DNA from: Bacillota bacterium | GTDB lineage: Bacteria > Bacillota > Clostridia > Oscillospirales > Ruminococcaceae | Assembly (NCBI GenBank): GCA_029572815.1 | Contig: JAKPUQ010000089.1 | Coordinates: 173,432 to 237,431, forward strand | Length of the DNA: 64,000 nt | Reading direction: 5' to 3' | Shown here: in pieces, positions 25,720-35,068 of the stretch | Layout of the letters: the number at the start of each line of letters is the position of its first letter | Position numbering within the stretch: position 1 is the stretch's first letter | Notes under the pieces: generated by a model | What the model was told of the DNA's origin: nothing | The model's input: the letters and a program-made list of their open reading frames with translations, nothing else | The model's database searches: none | Made by a program: the position numbers and the translations under genes

Positions 25720-27210
25720 GTGAAGAAATGTATGGGCGTGTTTGCAGCGGCACTTGCCGCACTGACGCTTTTTGTACCATGCTCCTCGGCGGCTTCGGGA
25801 GAGCCCTACGAGAGCTACAATTACGACAACTGGGGGGACGCTATACCCTCACAGGCAGGCTATACCGCAGACCGCGCTGTCTCGGGCTTTGACCTGGGAG
25901 TGGGAGCCTTCAGCGACCCCTCCGACATCTTCTTTGATGATGAGGGCGTCCTCTACATCACCGATACGGGCAACAACCGCATAATCGCTGCAGACAGCAG
26001 TCTTGAGAAGGTCATACATATCTATGACCGCTTCACCATGCCCGACGGCTCAGAGACCACCCTCAACAAGCCCATGGGTGTTTTCGTGTCGGCGGAGAAC
26101 GGCTTCATTTACATTGCCGACAGCGACAATTCCAGAGTCCTCATCTCCGACAAGGAGGGCAATGTCCAAAGCGAGATAACCAAGCCTGAGTCCGAGGTCT
26201 ATGACCAGAAGCGAACCTTTCTGCCTCAGCGGGTCATCGCCGACAAGGGCGGCAACGTCTATGTGGTGCTGGGAAATATCACCACAGGCGCAGCCATGTT
26301 CGCTCCCGACGGCAGCTTTTCGGGCTTCTACGGCGCAAACCGCGTTGAGCCCACGGCTGAGATAATCGGCAACTACATAAAGAGCATATTCATGTCCGAC
26401 GAGAAGAAGGCTCACAGAACGAGAACTGTTCCCTCGGGCATAACCTCATTCGATATAGACGGCGACTTCATATTCACCTGCACAGCCTCGGGAACCCAGA
26501 CTACCGACACCGTGAAGAAGCTCAACGCCGCAGGAAGGAACATATTTGCCAACAAGGAGCTGATATTCGGAGACATCACTCCCGTTTACGATACCTCGCG
26601 GAACAAGGTGCTCTCGCCATCCATAGTGGATATAGACGTATCCGAGGACGGCTGCATAAACTGTCTCGACTTCACCACGGGCAGGGTGTTCCAGTACGAT
26701 GAGGACTGCAATCTGCTGTTCATCACAGGCACTATCGCCAAGCAGACAGGCGGTTTTGACCATGTGGCGGCGGTGGAGTCTCTGGGCAGCGACCTCTACG
26801 TCCTTGACTCCATGAAGGATACCATAACCGTGTTCAGGGAGACCTCCTTCGGCAGCATAGTCCACGAGGCGGCGGCTCTGCATAATGCAGGCTATTATGA
26901 GGAGGCGCTGGGTCCCTGGCAGGAGGTGCTGAAAAGGGACGGCAACTACAACAGAGCCTATGTGGGCGTGGCTTCCGCTCTGCTCAGGCAGGGAGACTAC
27001 AAGGGCGCTATGAAATACGCAAAGCTTGCGGACGCAGGCGATATATACAACAAGGCTTTCGAGGGAAGGCGCAGGGAGTTCCTCAAGGAGAACTTCCCCG
27101 TTATCGCCGCAGCCACAGCCCTTGCAGCAGCGGCGCTCATAGTCCGCGGCAGGCTTAAAAAGAGACGCAGAGCAGTTACTCATAAGGGAGAGGAGGAGCA
27201 GCAGTCATGA
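25720..27210 (+). CDS. Secreted NHL-repeat/TPR protein with C-terminal membrane anchor
   Basis: 496 aa. GTG 25720 is preferred to GTG 25711, which lies inside the ribosome binding site AAGGGAG. Signal peptide at residues 1-27. NHL-type repeats (about 50-340) show the motifs PSDIFFDDEGVLYITDTGNNRI and KPMGVFVSAENGFIYIADSDNSRV, predicting a beta-propeller outside the cell. Two TPR-like helical pairs follow (about 385-455: AGYYEEALGPWQEVLKRDG, QGDYKGAMKYAKLAD), then one TM helix (about 462-480) and a basic tail. The role is unknown; possibly a docking platform. Confidence 0.85.
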   Translation: MKKCMGVFAAALAALTLFVPCSSAASGEPYESYNYDNWGDAIPSQAGYTADRAVSGFDLGVGAFSDPSDIFFDDEGVLYITDTGNNRIIAADSSLEKVIHIYDRFTMPDGSETTLNKPMGVFVSAENGFIYIADSDNSRVLISDKEGNVQSEITKPESEVYDQKRTFLPQRVIADKGGNVYVVLGNITTGAAMFAPDGSFSGFYGANRVEPTAEIIGNYIKSIFMSDEKKAHRTRTVPSGITSFDIDGDFIFTCTASGTQTTDTVKKLNAAGRNIFANKELIFGDITPVYDTSRNKVLSPSIVDIDVSEDGCINCLDFTTGRVFQYDEDCNLLFITGTIAKQTGGFDHVAAVESLGSDLYVLDSMKDTITVFRETSFGSIVHEAAALHNAGYYEEALGPWQEVLKRDGNYNRAYVGVASALLRQGDYKGAMKYAKLADAGDIYNKAFEGRRREFLKENFPVIAAATALAAAALIVRGRLKKRRRAVTHKGEEEQQS

Positions 27211-27836
27211 TGGATCTTACACAGAGACAGTGGGTGAAGTATGCCGTCATGCACCCTGTTGAGGGCTTCGAGGATATGCGCTGGAAGAAATCGGGCTCAC
27301 TGAAGATAGCTGCGCTGATACTGGTGCTGCTCTTTTTCGGAGAGATAGCCTACGGCAGGCTCTACGGCTTCCAGTTCTACATCGCCTACGACAAGACCTT
27401 TAATATAATCCCCTACATCGTGCGGAGCTTCGTGCTTTTCGGCGCCTGGACAGTGGGAAACTGGTCGGTGTGTACCCTCCTTGACGGAGAGGGAACGCTG
27501 AAAAATATATGTATTTACAGTGCCTATGCACTTATTCCATACACGGTACAGCTCTATATCAACGTCATACTCTCTCATTTTCTCATACGTGATGAGTATG
27601 TCTTCATGCAGATAATAGAGCTCATTGGCGTGGGGTGGACGGTGATACTGCTGTTTTCGGCAATAAAGTCGGTGCACCAGTACTCCTTCGGCAAGACCGT
27701 TCTCGCCATAGTTCTCACCATAGGGGCAATGCTCATAATGCTGTTCCTGCTGGTGCTGCTGATGTCGCTGATACAGCAGATATTCATATTCATATCCACC
27801 GTTTACACCGAGCTCTCCTACAGAGCCCGTGTCTGA
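27207..27836 (+). CDS. YIP1 family integral membrane protein
   Basis: 209 aa. Starts with ATGATG overlapping the upstream stop (ATGA), so translation is coupled. The N-terminal cytoplasmic stretch (VMHPVEGFEDMRWKKSGSLK) and five TM helices from residue 34 to about 200 match Yip1 domain proteins, including the early PxxxFxxM-like motif. The bacterial role is unknown. As I recall, YIP1 genes often sit beside DUF5696 genes in Firmicutes sugar-uptake clusters, as here. Confidence 0.85.
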   Translation: MMDLTQRQWVKYAVMHPVEGFEDMRWKKSGSLKIAALILVLLFFGEIAYGRLYGFQFYIAYDKTFNIIPYIVRSFVLFGAWTVGNWSVCTLLDGEGTLKNICIYSAYALIPYTVQLYINVILSHFLIRDEYVFMQIIELIGVGWTVILLFSAIKSVHQYSFGKTVLAIVLTIGAMLIMLFLLVLLMSLIQQIFIFISTVYTELSYRARV

Positions 27837-27848
27837 GAGGCGGTGCGT

Positions 27849-30641
27849 ATGGGAAGGATAACGAAAAAGCTCTTGCTTTGCCTTGTGGCGGCAGCTTCCA
27901 TGACTGTGCCATGCAGTGCCTATGCTGACGGTGAGGAGGCTGAGCCTGCCGCTGAGACAGCAGAGGAGAGTACTGAGGAAGCCGAAGCAGAGGAGAAGGC
28001 AAAGCGCTCCGAGGCGGTGGAGAAGGCGGAGCTGTCAGCAGAGGACGCTGAGCAGTATCTGAAAAAGATAGGCTCTGCCGAGGGCTTCGACGTCTACTAT
28101 AAGGACAAGGACTTCGATGATGAGCTCTGGGAAAAGGCAGGCGGCAAGCCCAAGAGCAAAAAGGACTACACCGAGGAGCAGCAGCTCCTTGCGGACAAGA
28201 TAGCCGAGCTGAAAAAGCTGGGTGAGCTTGTCATAATCGATACAAAAACGGGGGAGGCTGCGGCTTCCTTCAAGAGCGGCAAAAAGTGCGATGAGGGAAA
28301 GCTCTGGGTCAGCGACGCAGGCAGGTTCTTCATAATCACCGACGAGGACACATCAAAGGTGGTAAGGCTGAGACAGATAGTCTCCACCCTTGACAGCAGA
28401 TACGCATTCCTCTCCGCAGACGGAAAGACGCTGGAGCTCCTCAGCAGGGATATGAAGGGCATCGATGAGACCTTCACCTATGACGGCATTGAGGAGGGCA
28501 GGCGTGTCTACGCCGCAGGGGACAGCTTTGCATGGCTCACTTCCGACAGGAAGCACTTCCTGGGAGCCTACCGCAGCGGCGCGGAGAACGGGAAGCTGCG
28601 CATGATAGTTGATGACAGGAGCGCCGTCTTCGGCATTGAGGTAAAGGACGCAGGCTATATCTGGTGGTCCTCGCCCCTTGAAGCCACACAGGACAGGGCT
28701 GCCACAGCCCTTCTGGCGGACGAGCTGCGTTCTTCAAATGTGCTCCGCTATGGAGTGCCGTTGAAGCGCTCGGGCAATAATGTGCTGCGCTCGGGAAACG
28801 AGAATGACTGCACATTTACCGTCAGGGACATAAAGGATGGTATCCGCGTGGAGTATGACTACAAAAGCGCAGGCTTCAAGGTGCCTGTGGAGTACACTCT
28901 CGGGGAGGACTGTCTAATCGCCTCGGTGAAGGTGTCGGAGATAAAGGAGGCCAATGCCGCCAATGTGGCTACTGAGATGACCGTGCTGGGAAGTCTGGGA
29001 GCCGCCTCCGACAAGGAGGAGGGCTACTACGTTATACCCGACGGCTGCGGAGCGCTGGTGCGCTTCAACAACAACCGCTCCTTCCAGAACAACATATATC
29101 AGCAGAGGGTCTACGGCAACGATGTTACCGCCGTGCCCCAGAACAAGGGAGCAGTGACGGGACAGATATATCTGCCCGTCTACGGTGTGGTCAAGGAGGA
29201 CAATGCCCTGCTGGCAGTTGCCGCAAAGGGCGACTCAAACGCATACCTCACTGCCAATGTGTCAAGGCAGTCGGGCAGCAGCTACAATATCTGCAATCTC
29301 TCGTTCATTCTCCGCAGCACTGACAGCTTCTATATGTCGGGCAGCAGCAACGAGAAATATACTGTATTTGAAAGCGGCAGCATAAAGTCCGACGATATCG
29401 AGATGAGATACTATCCCATCTCCAAAAAAGGCGCGGACTACACCGACATCGCCGAAAGATACCGCAGGTACCTCACTGAGGAAAAGGGCGTCACCGCAAA
29501 AAGCACAGCAGGTGAGGCTCCCATGTACCTCACCCTCTACGGCGGAGTTATGAAGAAAAAGCCCGTTCTGGGCATACCCATATCCCTGAGGACTTCCATT
29601 ACCGACTACGGTCAGGCAGCTGACATTATCGGCAGTCTGGGCAGCAGCGGTGTGGAGGACATGGTCATTTCCTATAAGAACTGGACAAACGACGGCATAA
29701 AGAACAAGGTGGACACCGACGGCAAGCCCTCCGGCAAGCTGGGCGGCAGGTCTGATTTCAGAAAGCTCACCGACCTTATAGACGAAAAGGGCTACAGCCT
29801 CTATCCCGTGTCCGACAACAGGGACTTCTATTCGGGCAACGGCTACTACTCCTTTACGGACACAGCCGTCCGCGTTTCGGGCTCATATTCGAGGATAGTC
29901 AGCTATGACAGAGCCTACGGAATACCAAATAAGTTCAGGAAGAATATGTCCCTGCTCTCGCCAAGCTATTTCGGGGAGGTATTCGGGGATATTGCCGAGA
30001 ACTACCCTAAAAACGGTCTTGAGGGAGTTTCACTTTCTGACCTTACCTGCTCGCTCTACGGAGACTACGGCAAGAAGGGCATATCACGCGCAAAGGCGGA
30101 AACTCTTCTTGAGGAGGGCTACAGCAGGCTGGACAGCAGCCTCGAAAACGGCATACTCGCCGATACTGCCAATGCCTATGCACTGCCATATGTCAGCAGG
30201 ATACGTAACGTCCCCCTCTGCTCTGGCAGGTCGGATATATTCGATGAGGATATACCCTTCTATCAGATGGTGCTCCATGGAGTTCTGCCCTATTCCTCGG
30301 AAGCCATAAACGGCAGCGCCGACCCTGAGACCGCTGTGCTCATGGCGGCGGCAACGGGAAGCTGTCTCAGCTACGATATGATATACGAGGAGACAGGGGA
30401 GCTCAAGGACACAGAGCTGGATACGCTCTATTATGCCAATTATAAATACTGGACCGACACCGCTGCAAGAGAGCAGAGGCTCCTTGCGCCCATGCTGGAG
30501 CAGGTGTCGGACAGCTTCATCACAGGCTATGAAAGGGACGGGGACATCATCACCACGGAGTATTCGGGCGGTATCACCGTCACCACCGACCTGGGCGAAC
30601 GCACCGTCACCTGGGACGGCGGAGTCATAGACCTGAAATAA
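27849..30641 (+). CDS. DUF5696 family secreted protein
   Basis: 930 aa from ATG 27849 (GAGAGG 8 nt upstream). The signal peptide ends at CSAYA; an acidic Glu/Ala-rich segment (about 25-70) leads into a beta-rich N-terminal half (about 90-510) and then a C-terminal half (about 515-900) that looks like a glycoside-hydrolase-type barrel, with EDMVISYKNWTNDGI and GLEGVSLSDLTCSLYG. The family was named only for conserved sequence; I know of no demonstrated activity. Its place inside a sugar ABC operon suggests glycan binding or cleavage at the cell surface. That role is inferred. Confidence 0.8.
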   Translation: MGRITKKLLLCLVAAASMTVPCSAYADGEEAEPAAETAEESTEEAEAEEKAKRSEAVEKAELSAEDAEQYLKKIGSAEGFDVYYKDKDFDDELWEKAGGKPKSKKDYTEEQQLLADKIAELKKLGELVIIDTKTGEAAASFKSGKKCDEGKLWVSDAGRFFIITDEDTSKVVRLRQIVSTLDSRYAFLSADGKTLELLSRDMKGIDETFTYDGIEEGRRVYAAGDSFAWLTSDRKHFLGAYRSGAENGKLRMIVDDRSAVFGIEVKDAGYIWWSSPLEATQDRAATALLADELRSSNVLRYGVPLKRSGNNVLRSGNENDCTFTVRDIKDGIRVEYDYKSAGFKVPVEYTLGEDCLIASVKVSEIKEANAANVATEMTVLGSLGAASDKEEGYYVIPDGCGALVRFNNNRSFQNNIYQQRVYGNDVTAVPQNKGAVTGQIYLPVYGVVKEDNALLAVAAKGDSNAYLTANVSRQSGSSYNICNLSFILRSTDSFYMSGSSNEKYTVFESGSIKSDDIEMRYYPISKKGADYTDIAERYRRYLTEEKGVTAKSTAGEAPMYLTLYGGVMKKKPVLGIPISLRTSITDYGQAADIIGSLGSSGVEDMVISYKNWTNDGIKNKVDTDGKPSGKLGGRSDFRKLTDLIDEKGYSLYPVSDNRDFYSGNGYYSFTDTAVRVSGSYSRIVSYDRAYGIPNKFRKNMSLLSPSYFGEVFGDIAENYPKNGLEGVSLSDLTCSLYGDYGKKGISRAKAETLLEEGYSRLDSSLENGILADTANAYALPYVSRIRNVPLCSGRSDIFDEDIPFYQMVLHGVLPYSSEAINGSADPETAVLMAAATGSCLSYDMIYEETGELKDTELDTLYYANYKYWTDTAAREQRLLAPMLEQVSDSFITGYERDGDIITTEYSGGITVTTDLGERTVTWDGGVIDLK

Positions 30642-30661
30642 TGGCAGGGAAGGAGGAAAAT

Positions 30662-31600
30662 ATGAGCGAAAAGACTGCCCCCGTGGCGGAAAACAAGAAA
30701 AAGCGCCGCGTAATGTCATATCAGCGGCGGAAATCAATGTACGGCTACGGCTTCATAAGCCTGTGGCTCATAGGAACAATACTGTTCTTCCTTATCCCTC
30801 TGGGCAAGTCGCTGTGGTACTCCTTCTGCGATGTGTCCGTAGAGCCGGGCGCACTGAAAACACAGTTCGTGGGGCTAAAAAACTACACAGTTGTCCTCAA
30901 CGAGGATCCCTACTACACCGACTACCTCATAGACACCCTGCTGGAGACTCTCTGGAAGACGCCGCTGATACTGGTTTTCTCCCTGTTCATCGCGGTGATA
31001 CTCAATCAGAAGTTCAGGGGAAGGACTCTGGCAAGAGCCGTTTTCTTCCTGCCCGTCATCATCGCCACGGGACCTGTTTTCAGGATAATCAGCGGCGATA
31101 TGGAGTCCACGGGCAATGCGGGAGCGGAGCAGTTCTCCACCATGTTCTCTACCGACCTGGTGGGTGAGCTTTTACAGTTCCTTGGCATTTACGGCATAAG
31201 CGACAGGACCAATGACTTCATCACGGCGGTTGCGGACAATATCTTCGGCATAGTCTGGAGCTCGGGCATACAGATACTGCTGTTTCTTGCAGGTCTCCAG
31301 AACATATCCAAGGACGTCAGGGAAGCCGCTCAGATGGAGGGCGCTACGGCGTGGGAGTACTTCTGGAAGATAGTTTTCCCTTCGGTGAGCCCCTTCATAC
31401 TGGCAAACCTTATATTCACCGTAATAGACTCCTTTACCAATCCCATGAACAGCGTCATGAACCGTATCGTGGCGATGAAGAACCAGTGGGAGTTCGGAGG
31501 AGCCTCTGCCATGGCGTGGGTGTACTTCGCCATAGTTCTGGGAGCTATCGGCGTTTTCGCATGGCTCACGGGCAAATTCATTCAATACGAGACCGACTGA
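30662..31600 (+). CDS. Sugar ABC transporter permease, UgpA-like (second pair)
   Basis: 312 aa from ATG 30662, chosen over ATG 30641 because GGAGG sits 5-6 nt before it. The N-terminus is basic (NKKKRRVMSYQRRKS); six TM helices follow, with an extended loop near residues 140-185. The EAA loop is REAAQMEGATAWEYFWKIVFP. Forms the second permease pair of the operon with the next gene, 13 nt downstream. Confidence 0.92.
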   Translation: MSEKTAPVAENKKKRRVMSYQRRKSMYGYGFISLWLIGTILFFLIPLGKSLWYSFCDVSVEPGALKTQFVGLKNYTVVLNEDPYYTDYLIDTLLETLWKTPLILVFSLFIAVILNQKFRGRTLARAVFFLPVIIATGPVFRIISGDMESTGNAGAEQFSTMFSTDLVGELLQFLGIYGISDRTNDFITAVADNIFGIVWSSGIQILLFLAGLQNISKDVREAAQMEGATAWEYFWKIVFPSVSPFILANLIFTVIDSFTNPMNSVMNRIVAMKNQWEFGGASAMAWVYFAIVLGAIGVFAWLTGKFIQYETD

Positions 31601-31613
31601 GGAGGTGAGAAGC

Positions 31614-32645
31614 ATGGCTGATGAGACAGCTGCACCAAAGGTAAAGTCCGCAGAGGAGATAGGCGGCGGAATGAGCAGACGTGAGCTGAAAAGGCTGCGT
31701 ATGCAGTCCATGACCCGTGAGGAGATAGGCTATCTGCGCAGAAAGGCTGCCGCAGAGAAGGTCTGGCCCGTATTCAGGGCGGTCATACTCATCGGGCTGG
31801 GCTTCGTCATCATGTATCCTCTTATATATATGATAAGCTGCGCCTTCAGGGAGAGGGCGGATATGAGCGACCCCACTGTAATGTGGATACCAAGGCATTA
31901 CACCTTCAGGATAATCACCGAGACCATCGACGCCATGGACTACTGGAAGACCCTGGGGAACACCCTGCTGCTGAATATAGGCTGCTCTCTGGTGCAGGTC
32001 ATATCCTGTGCCATAACGGGCTACGGCTTTGCGAGATTTGAGTTCAGGGGCAAGAAGCTGTTCTTTGCCATAGTCATAATGATGATACTGGTGCCCACTC
32101 GGGTTATATCCCTGCCCCTGTACACCCTTTTCCGCTATTTCGGCATAAAGGGGCTGTTTTCCGTGAACCTCATCGACAGCAGGCTCACCATGTACCTCCC
32201 TGCCATGACTGCAAACGGCATAAGAGCCGGACTGATGATATTCATATTCAGGCAGTTCTTCAAGGGGCTCCCCCGTGAGCTTGAGGACGCGGCATACATA
32301 GACGGCTGCGGTCCGTTCAGGACCTTCATAAGCGTTATCGCACCCAATGCGGCACCTGCATTCCTGACGGTGTTCCTGTTTTCGGTGGTGTGGTACTGGA
32401 ACGATTACTATGTCAGCAACACCTTCTTCACCAACACAAAGACCATTGCCCTCATGCTGACTAATCTGGACAATGAGCTGAAGATAAGGCTGTTCAATGA
32501 CCCCACGGTGCAGATAAGCCCCAGAGAGCAGATAGTCTGGAAGGAAGCAGGCTGCCTGCTGTCCATAGCACCTGTGCTGCTGATGTATGTGTTCATGCAG
32601 AAGCACTTCACCGAGGGCATAGAGCGCTCGGGCATCGTCGGATAA
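31614..32645 (+). CDS. Carbohydrate ABC transporter permease, UgpE-like (second pair)
   Basis: 343 aa, longer than usual because of a polar N-terminus of about 55 residues (SRRELKRLRMQSMTREEIGYL). ATG 31614 is preceded by GAGGAGG. Six TM helices. The EAA loop reads LEDAAYIDGCGPFRTFISVIAP and the C-terminus ends EGIERSGIVG. Last gene of the operon; a repeat element and the GDPD promoter follow. Confidence 0.92.
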   Translation: MADETAAPKVKSAEEIGGGMSRRELKRLRMQSMTREEIGYLRRKAAAEKVWPVFRAVILIGLGFVIMYPLIYMISCAFRERADMSDPTVMWIPRHYTFRIITETIDAMDYWKTLGNTLLLNIGCSLVQVISCAITGYGFARFEFRGKKLFFAIVIMMILVPTRVISLPLYTLFRYFGIKGLFSVNLIDSRLTMYLPAMTANGIRAGLMIFIFRQFFKGLPRELEDAAYIDGCGPFRTFISVIAPNAAPAFLTVFLFSVVWYWNDYYVSNTFFTNTKTIALMLTNLDNELKIRLFNDPTVQISPREQIVWKEAGCLLSIAPVLLMYVFMQKHFTEGIERSGIVG

Positions 32646-32647
32646 TT

Positions 32648-32727
32648 TCAGTTGAGAGTTTAAAGTTGAGAGTTGAGAGTTGTGTTAACGCTCCGAGCGT
32701 AAACATAAGCTTTCAGCTCTTAACTTT
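32648..32727. repeat. Short copy of the GTTGAGAGTT dispersed repeat
   Basis: Tandem copies of GTTGAGAGTT and variants (32652-32682), then the imperfect palindrome TTAACGCTCCGAGCGTAAA and a partly inverted copy AGCTCTTAACTTT near 32716. The same units, longer and better preserved, occur at 63875-63995. Confidence 0.6.
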
Positions 32728-32730
32728 TTA

Positions 32731-32759
32731 TTGACAAGTTGCCTGTAAGAGCGTATAAT
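32731..32759 (+). promoter_or_regulatory. Promoter of the GDPD gene
   Basis: Perfect TTGACA (32731-32736), 17-nt spacer, perfect TATAAT (32754-32759). Confidence 0.88.
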
Positions 32760-32792
32760 TTAAGTATATTCATTTGTCCGGAGTAAAAACAC

Positions 32793-34607
32793 ATGAAAAA
32801 GATCCTGAAAAACACAGGTGTTTTCCTGAGAGCTGTACCTCACTTCCTCATATTTGAACTTATATTCAAGCTGCTGCTGCTGGCTATCGGCACCCCCGTG
32901 CTGGCGCTGCTGCTGAAGCTGACCATGAAGCTCTCGGGCATAAATTACCTCAACGACGAAAATCTGCTTGTTTACTTAAAGCATCCCTCCGCGATCATCG
33001 TTATCGTGCTGATGCTCTTTTGCTATGCCTTTTTCTCTTTCGTGGAGCTGTCCGCGCTGGCTGCCTGCTTCTCATGCTTCGGCAAGGGTGAGCGGATATA
33101 CACGGGAGGTATGTTCAGGACGGGATTACGCGCCTTCGGAAAGGCATTCAAGGGCTCGGGAATACTTTCCTTCCTGGCTTACATGGCAGTCATGCCTCTG
33201 GCGCAGTTCTCGCTGTCCTCAGGTATGTTCATGGCACCGCTGCTGCCTGTGCTGAGAAGGATATTCTACTCGGTAAACGGCAGCATGGCTATTGCCGCGT
33301 ATATACTGATACAACTCCTGTTCATCATACTGATGATAGGGGGCAGCTACAGCATACACTATCTGATACTTACGAAATACACCTTCCGCGACTGCATCAA
33401 AAAAAGCCGCGAGAGGATAAGCGGTCAGCGCTTTAAAATGATAATCTCACTGTTCCTGTGGACCCTTGCAGTTATGTTCATCATAGCGGCGGTCACCTTC
33501 GGACTGAGCTTCATCATCGTATTCGTTATCAAGGGCTTCTCCGAGCCGAGAGCGGCTTTCGGCACAGCTCTGAAGGTGCTGCGCTACACATGGAGCGTAT
33601 TCACCGCAATATCCGCCTTCTTCTCCGCACCTGCGGTGATGTGGTGGCTCACCAACAAGTTCCTCGCCGACAACAAGGACGAGGAGCTGGACCTTCCCAG
33701 CCGCAGCATAAAGAAGATGAAGAGGGGACACAGCGTTATCCTGGTCACCTGCCTTATCGCGGCAGGCCTGGTCATGAACATGACCTACTTCCGTGCACTG
33801 TATCGGGGCAATGTCAGCCTTAACGTGGGAGTCATCAGCAGGACTCAGGTAACAGCTCACAGAGGCTTCTCCAGAATAGCTCCCGAGAACACCATTCCTG
33901 CCTTTGAGGCTGCTATGGACTGCGGCGCGGACTTCATAGAGCTGGACGTACAGCTCACCGCCGATGACGTTCTGGTGGTCTGCCACGATGACAAGCTGGA
34001 CCGTACCACCGACGGCAAGGGTGAGCTGAGAAAGCATACCTACGAGGAGCTGTCAAAGCTGTCAGCAGGCTCCTGGTTCGGCAAGGACGGGGAGTTCGAC
34101 GACGTGCGTATCCCCACGCTGGCGGAGGTGCTGGATCTGGTGGGCAAGGACATCATGCTCAATATCGAGATAAAGCGCTCGGGAAACCCCAAGCGCACCG
34201 CCGAGAAGGTAGTGGAGCTGGTGGAGGAGTACGGCATAGTCAATTCCTGCTATGTGACCTCGTTTTCCTATCCTGCGCTGAAAAAGGTGAAGCAGCTCAA
34301 CCCCAGGATAAAGACTGCCTTCATCGCCAATCTGGCAACAGCCACCTCATACTCGCAGCTTCCCTATATCGACGCTGTCAGCATGAATTACCTTTTCGTG
34401 AACCAGAGCGTGGTCAACTCCGCTCATCATAACGGAAAGCGAATTTTCGTCTGGACCGTTGACCGTCAGAGCGAGATGCAGAAGATGATGGCTCTCGGCG
34501 TGGACAATATCATCACAGACCGTCCCGACAGAGCTCTCGAAGTGGTCAATTCCAAGTCGGTAGGCGACACTGTTCTCACTGCGCTGAAATATATCTTCGG
34601 AAGCTGA
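32793..34607 (+). CDS. Membrane-anchored glycerophosphodiester phosphodiesterase
   Basis: 604 aa. Residues 1 to about 335 form a membrane domain with six or more TM helices, as in the GDPD-associated membrane domain. The catalytic domain (about 350-590) is UgpQ-like, with TAHRGFSRIAPENTIPAF, then ELDVQLTADDVLVVCHDDKLDRTT carrying the metal-binding Glu/Asp and second catalytic His, and LNIEIKR. It hydrolyses glycerophosphodiesters to glycerol-3-phosphate and an alcohol, probably at the outer membrane face on lipid or teichoic acid breakdown products. ATG 32793 has GGAG upstream. Monocistronic. Confidence 0.93.
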   Translation: MKKILKNTGVFLRAVPHFLIFELIFKLLLLAIGTPVLALLLKLTMKLSGINYLNDENLLVYLKHPSAIIVIVLMLFCYAFFSFVELSALAACFSCFGKGERIYTGGMFRTGLRAFGKAFKGSGILSFLAYMAVMPLAQFSLSSGMFMAPLLPVLRRIFYSVNGSMAIAAYILIQLLFIILMIGGSYSIHYLILTKYTFRDCIKKSRERISGQRFKMIISLFLWTLAVMFIIAAVTFGLSFIIVFVIKGFSEPRAAFGTALKVLRYTWSVFTAISAFFSAPAVMWWLTNKFLADNKDEELDLPSRSIKKMKRGHSVILVTCLIAAGLVMNMTYFRALYRGNVSLNVGVISRTQVTAHRGFSRIAPENTIPAFEAAMDCGADFIELDVQLTADDVLVVCHDDKLDRTTDGKGELRKHTYEELSKLSAGSWFGKDGEFDDVRIPTLAEVLDLVGKDIMLNIEIKRSGNPKRTAEKVVELVEEYGIVNSCYVTSFSYPALKKVKQLNPRIKTAFIANLATATSYSQLPYIDAVSMNYLFVNQSVVNSAHHNGKRIFVWTVDRQSEMQKMMALGVDNIITDRPDRALEVVNSKSVGDTVLTALKYIFGS

Positions 34608-34716
34608 TTTGCAGGTGTTTCGCTGAAATACCTGCCCCGAAGCAGGGGAATAGCATATATTATTAAAATAAAATTATCGTTCATTAAAAATTTACAAATA
34701 CAATTTCTGCAAATTG
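34608..34716. other. Intergenic region after the GDPD gene
   Basis: Contains the short imperfect hairpin GCAGGTGTTTCGC...CCTGC just after the stop codon, then AT-rich sequence up to the S10 promoter. No gene is seen. Confidence 0.5.
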
Positions 34717-34745
34717 TTGATTTATCCCTATATATGTGGTATAAT
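34717..34745 (+). promoter_or_regulatory. Promoter of the S10-spc-alpha operon
   Basis: TTGATT (34717-34722), 17-nt spacer containing a TG just before TATAAT (34740-34745). No other strong promoter lies between here and the 35 ribosomal-region genes downstream. Confidence 0.8.
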
Positions 34746-34751
34746 GGTTTA

Positions 34752-35068
34752 CGTTGAGTGCGCTGATATGCGCGCTGACTGCAGAAGATATGCGTTGAAG
34801 CGGAAGGTTGCTGCCGGTATGGCGGGTAATTTCCGTGGAGTATGTCCGATTTTAAACCGGGCGAATGGGATATCGAACACAGTTTGTGGTTATTCTTCAC
34901 GCAGCTTGCGTATGCGTGGATTATGCTCTTTTTGTGCTCATATTTTGTTAAGACGGCTCGGAAAACAACGGTTTTTCGAGTTTTTTTATGAGATGAGGCA
35001 TGAAACACACGGAAACGTGTGATATTCCAATCTGCGTCCCCGTAATTAATTCCAAGGAGGCGAAAATA
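34752..35068 (+). promoter_or_regulatory. Long structured leader of the S10 operon (r-protein leader candidate)
   Basis: About 317 nt of untranslated RNA between the promoter and rpsJ. It ends in an intrinsic terminator (34957-34987). Weinberg and co-workers described an S10-Clostridia r-protein leader; whether this sequence matches that model cannot be settled by eye. The ORF inside (ATG 34714) lacks a ribosome binding site. Confidence 0.6.
34957..34987 (+). terminator. Intrinsic terminator in the S10 leader
   Basis: Stem CTCGGAAAA/TTTTTCGAG (34957-34965/34972-34980, one G-T pair) and T7. It lies 82 nt before rpsJ and inside the transcript, so it probably attenuates ribosomal protein synthesis. 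Confidence 0.75.

Noticed and set aside
31578..32606. 342-codon open frame on the minus strand
   Set aside because: It lies entirely opposite the UgpE-like permease gene, has no ribosome binding site and a His/Tyr/Gln-rich composition typical of antisense frames.
34714..35022. Possible 102-codon gene in the S10 leader
   Set aside because: Its ATG overlaps the S10 promoter, there is no ribosome binding site, and the frame runs across the terminator; better explained as untranslated leader.
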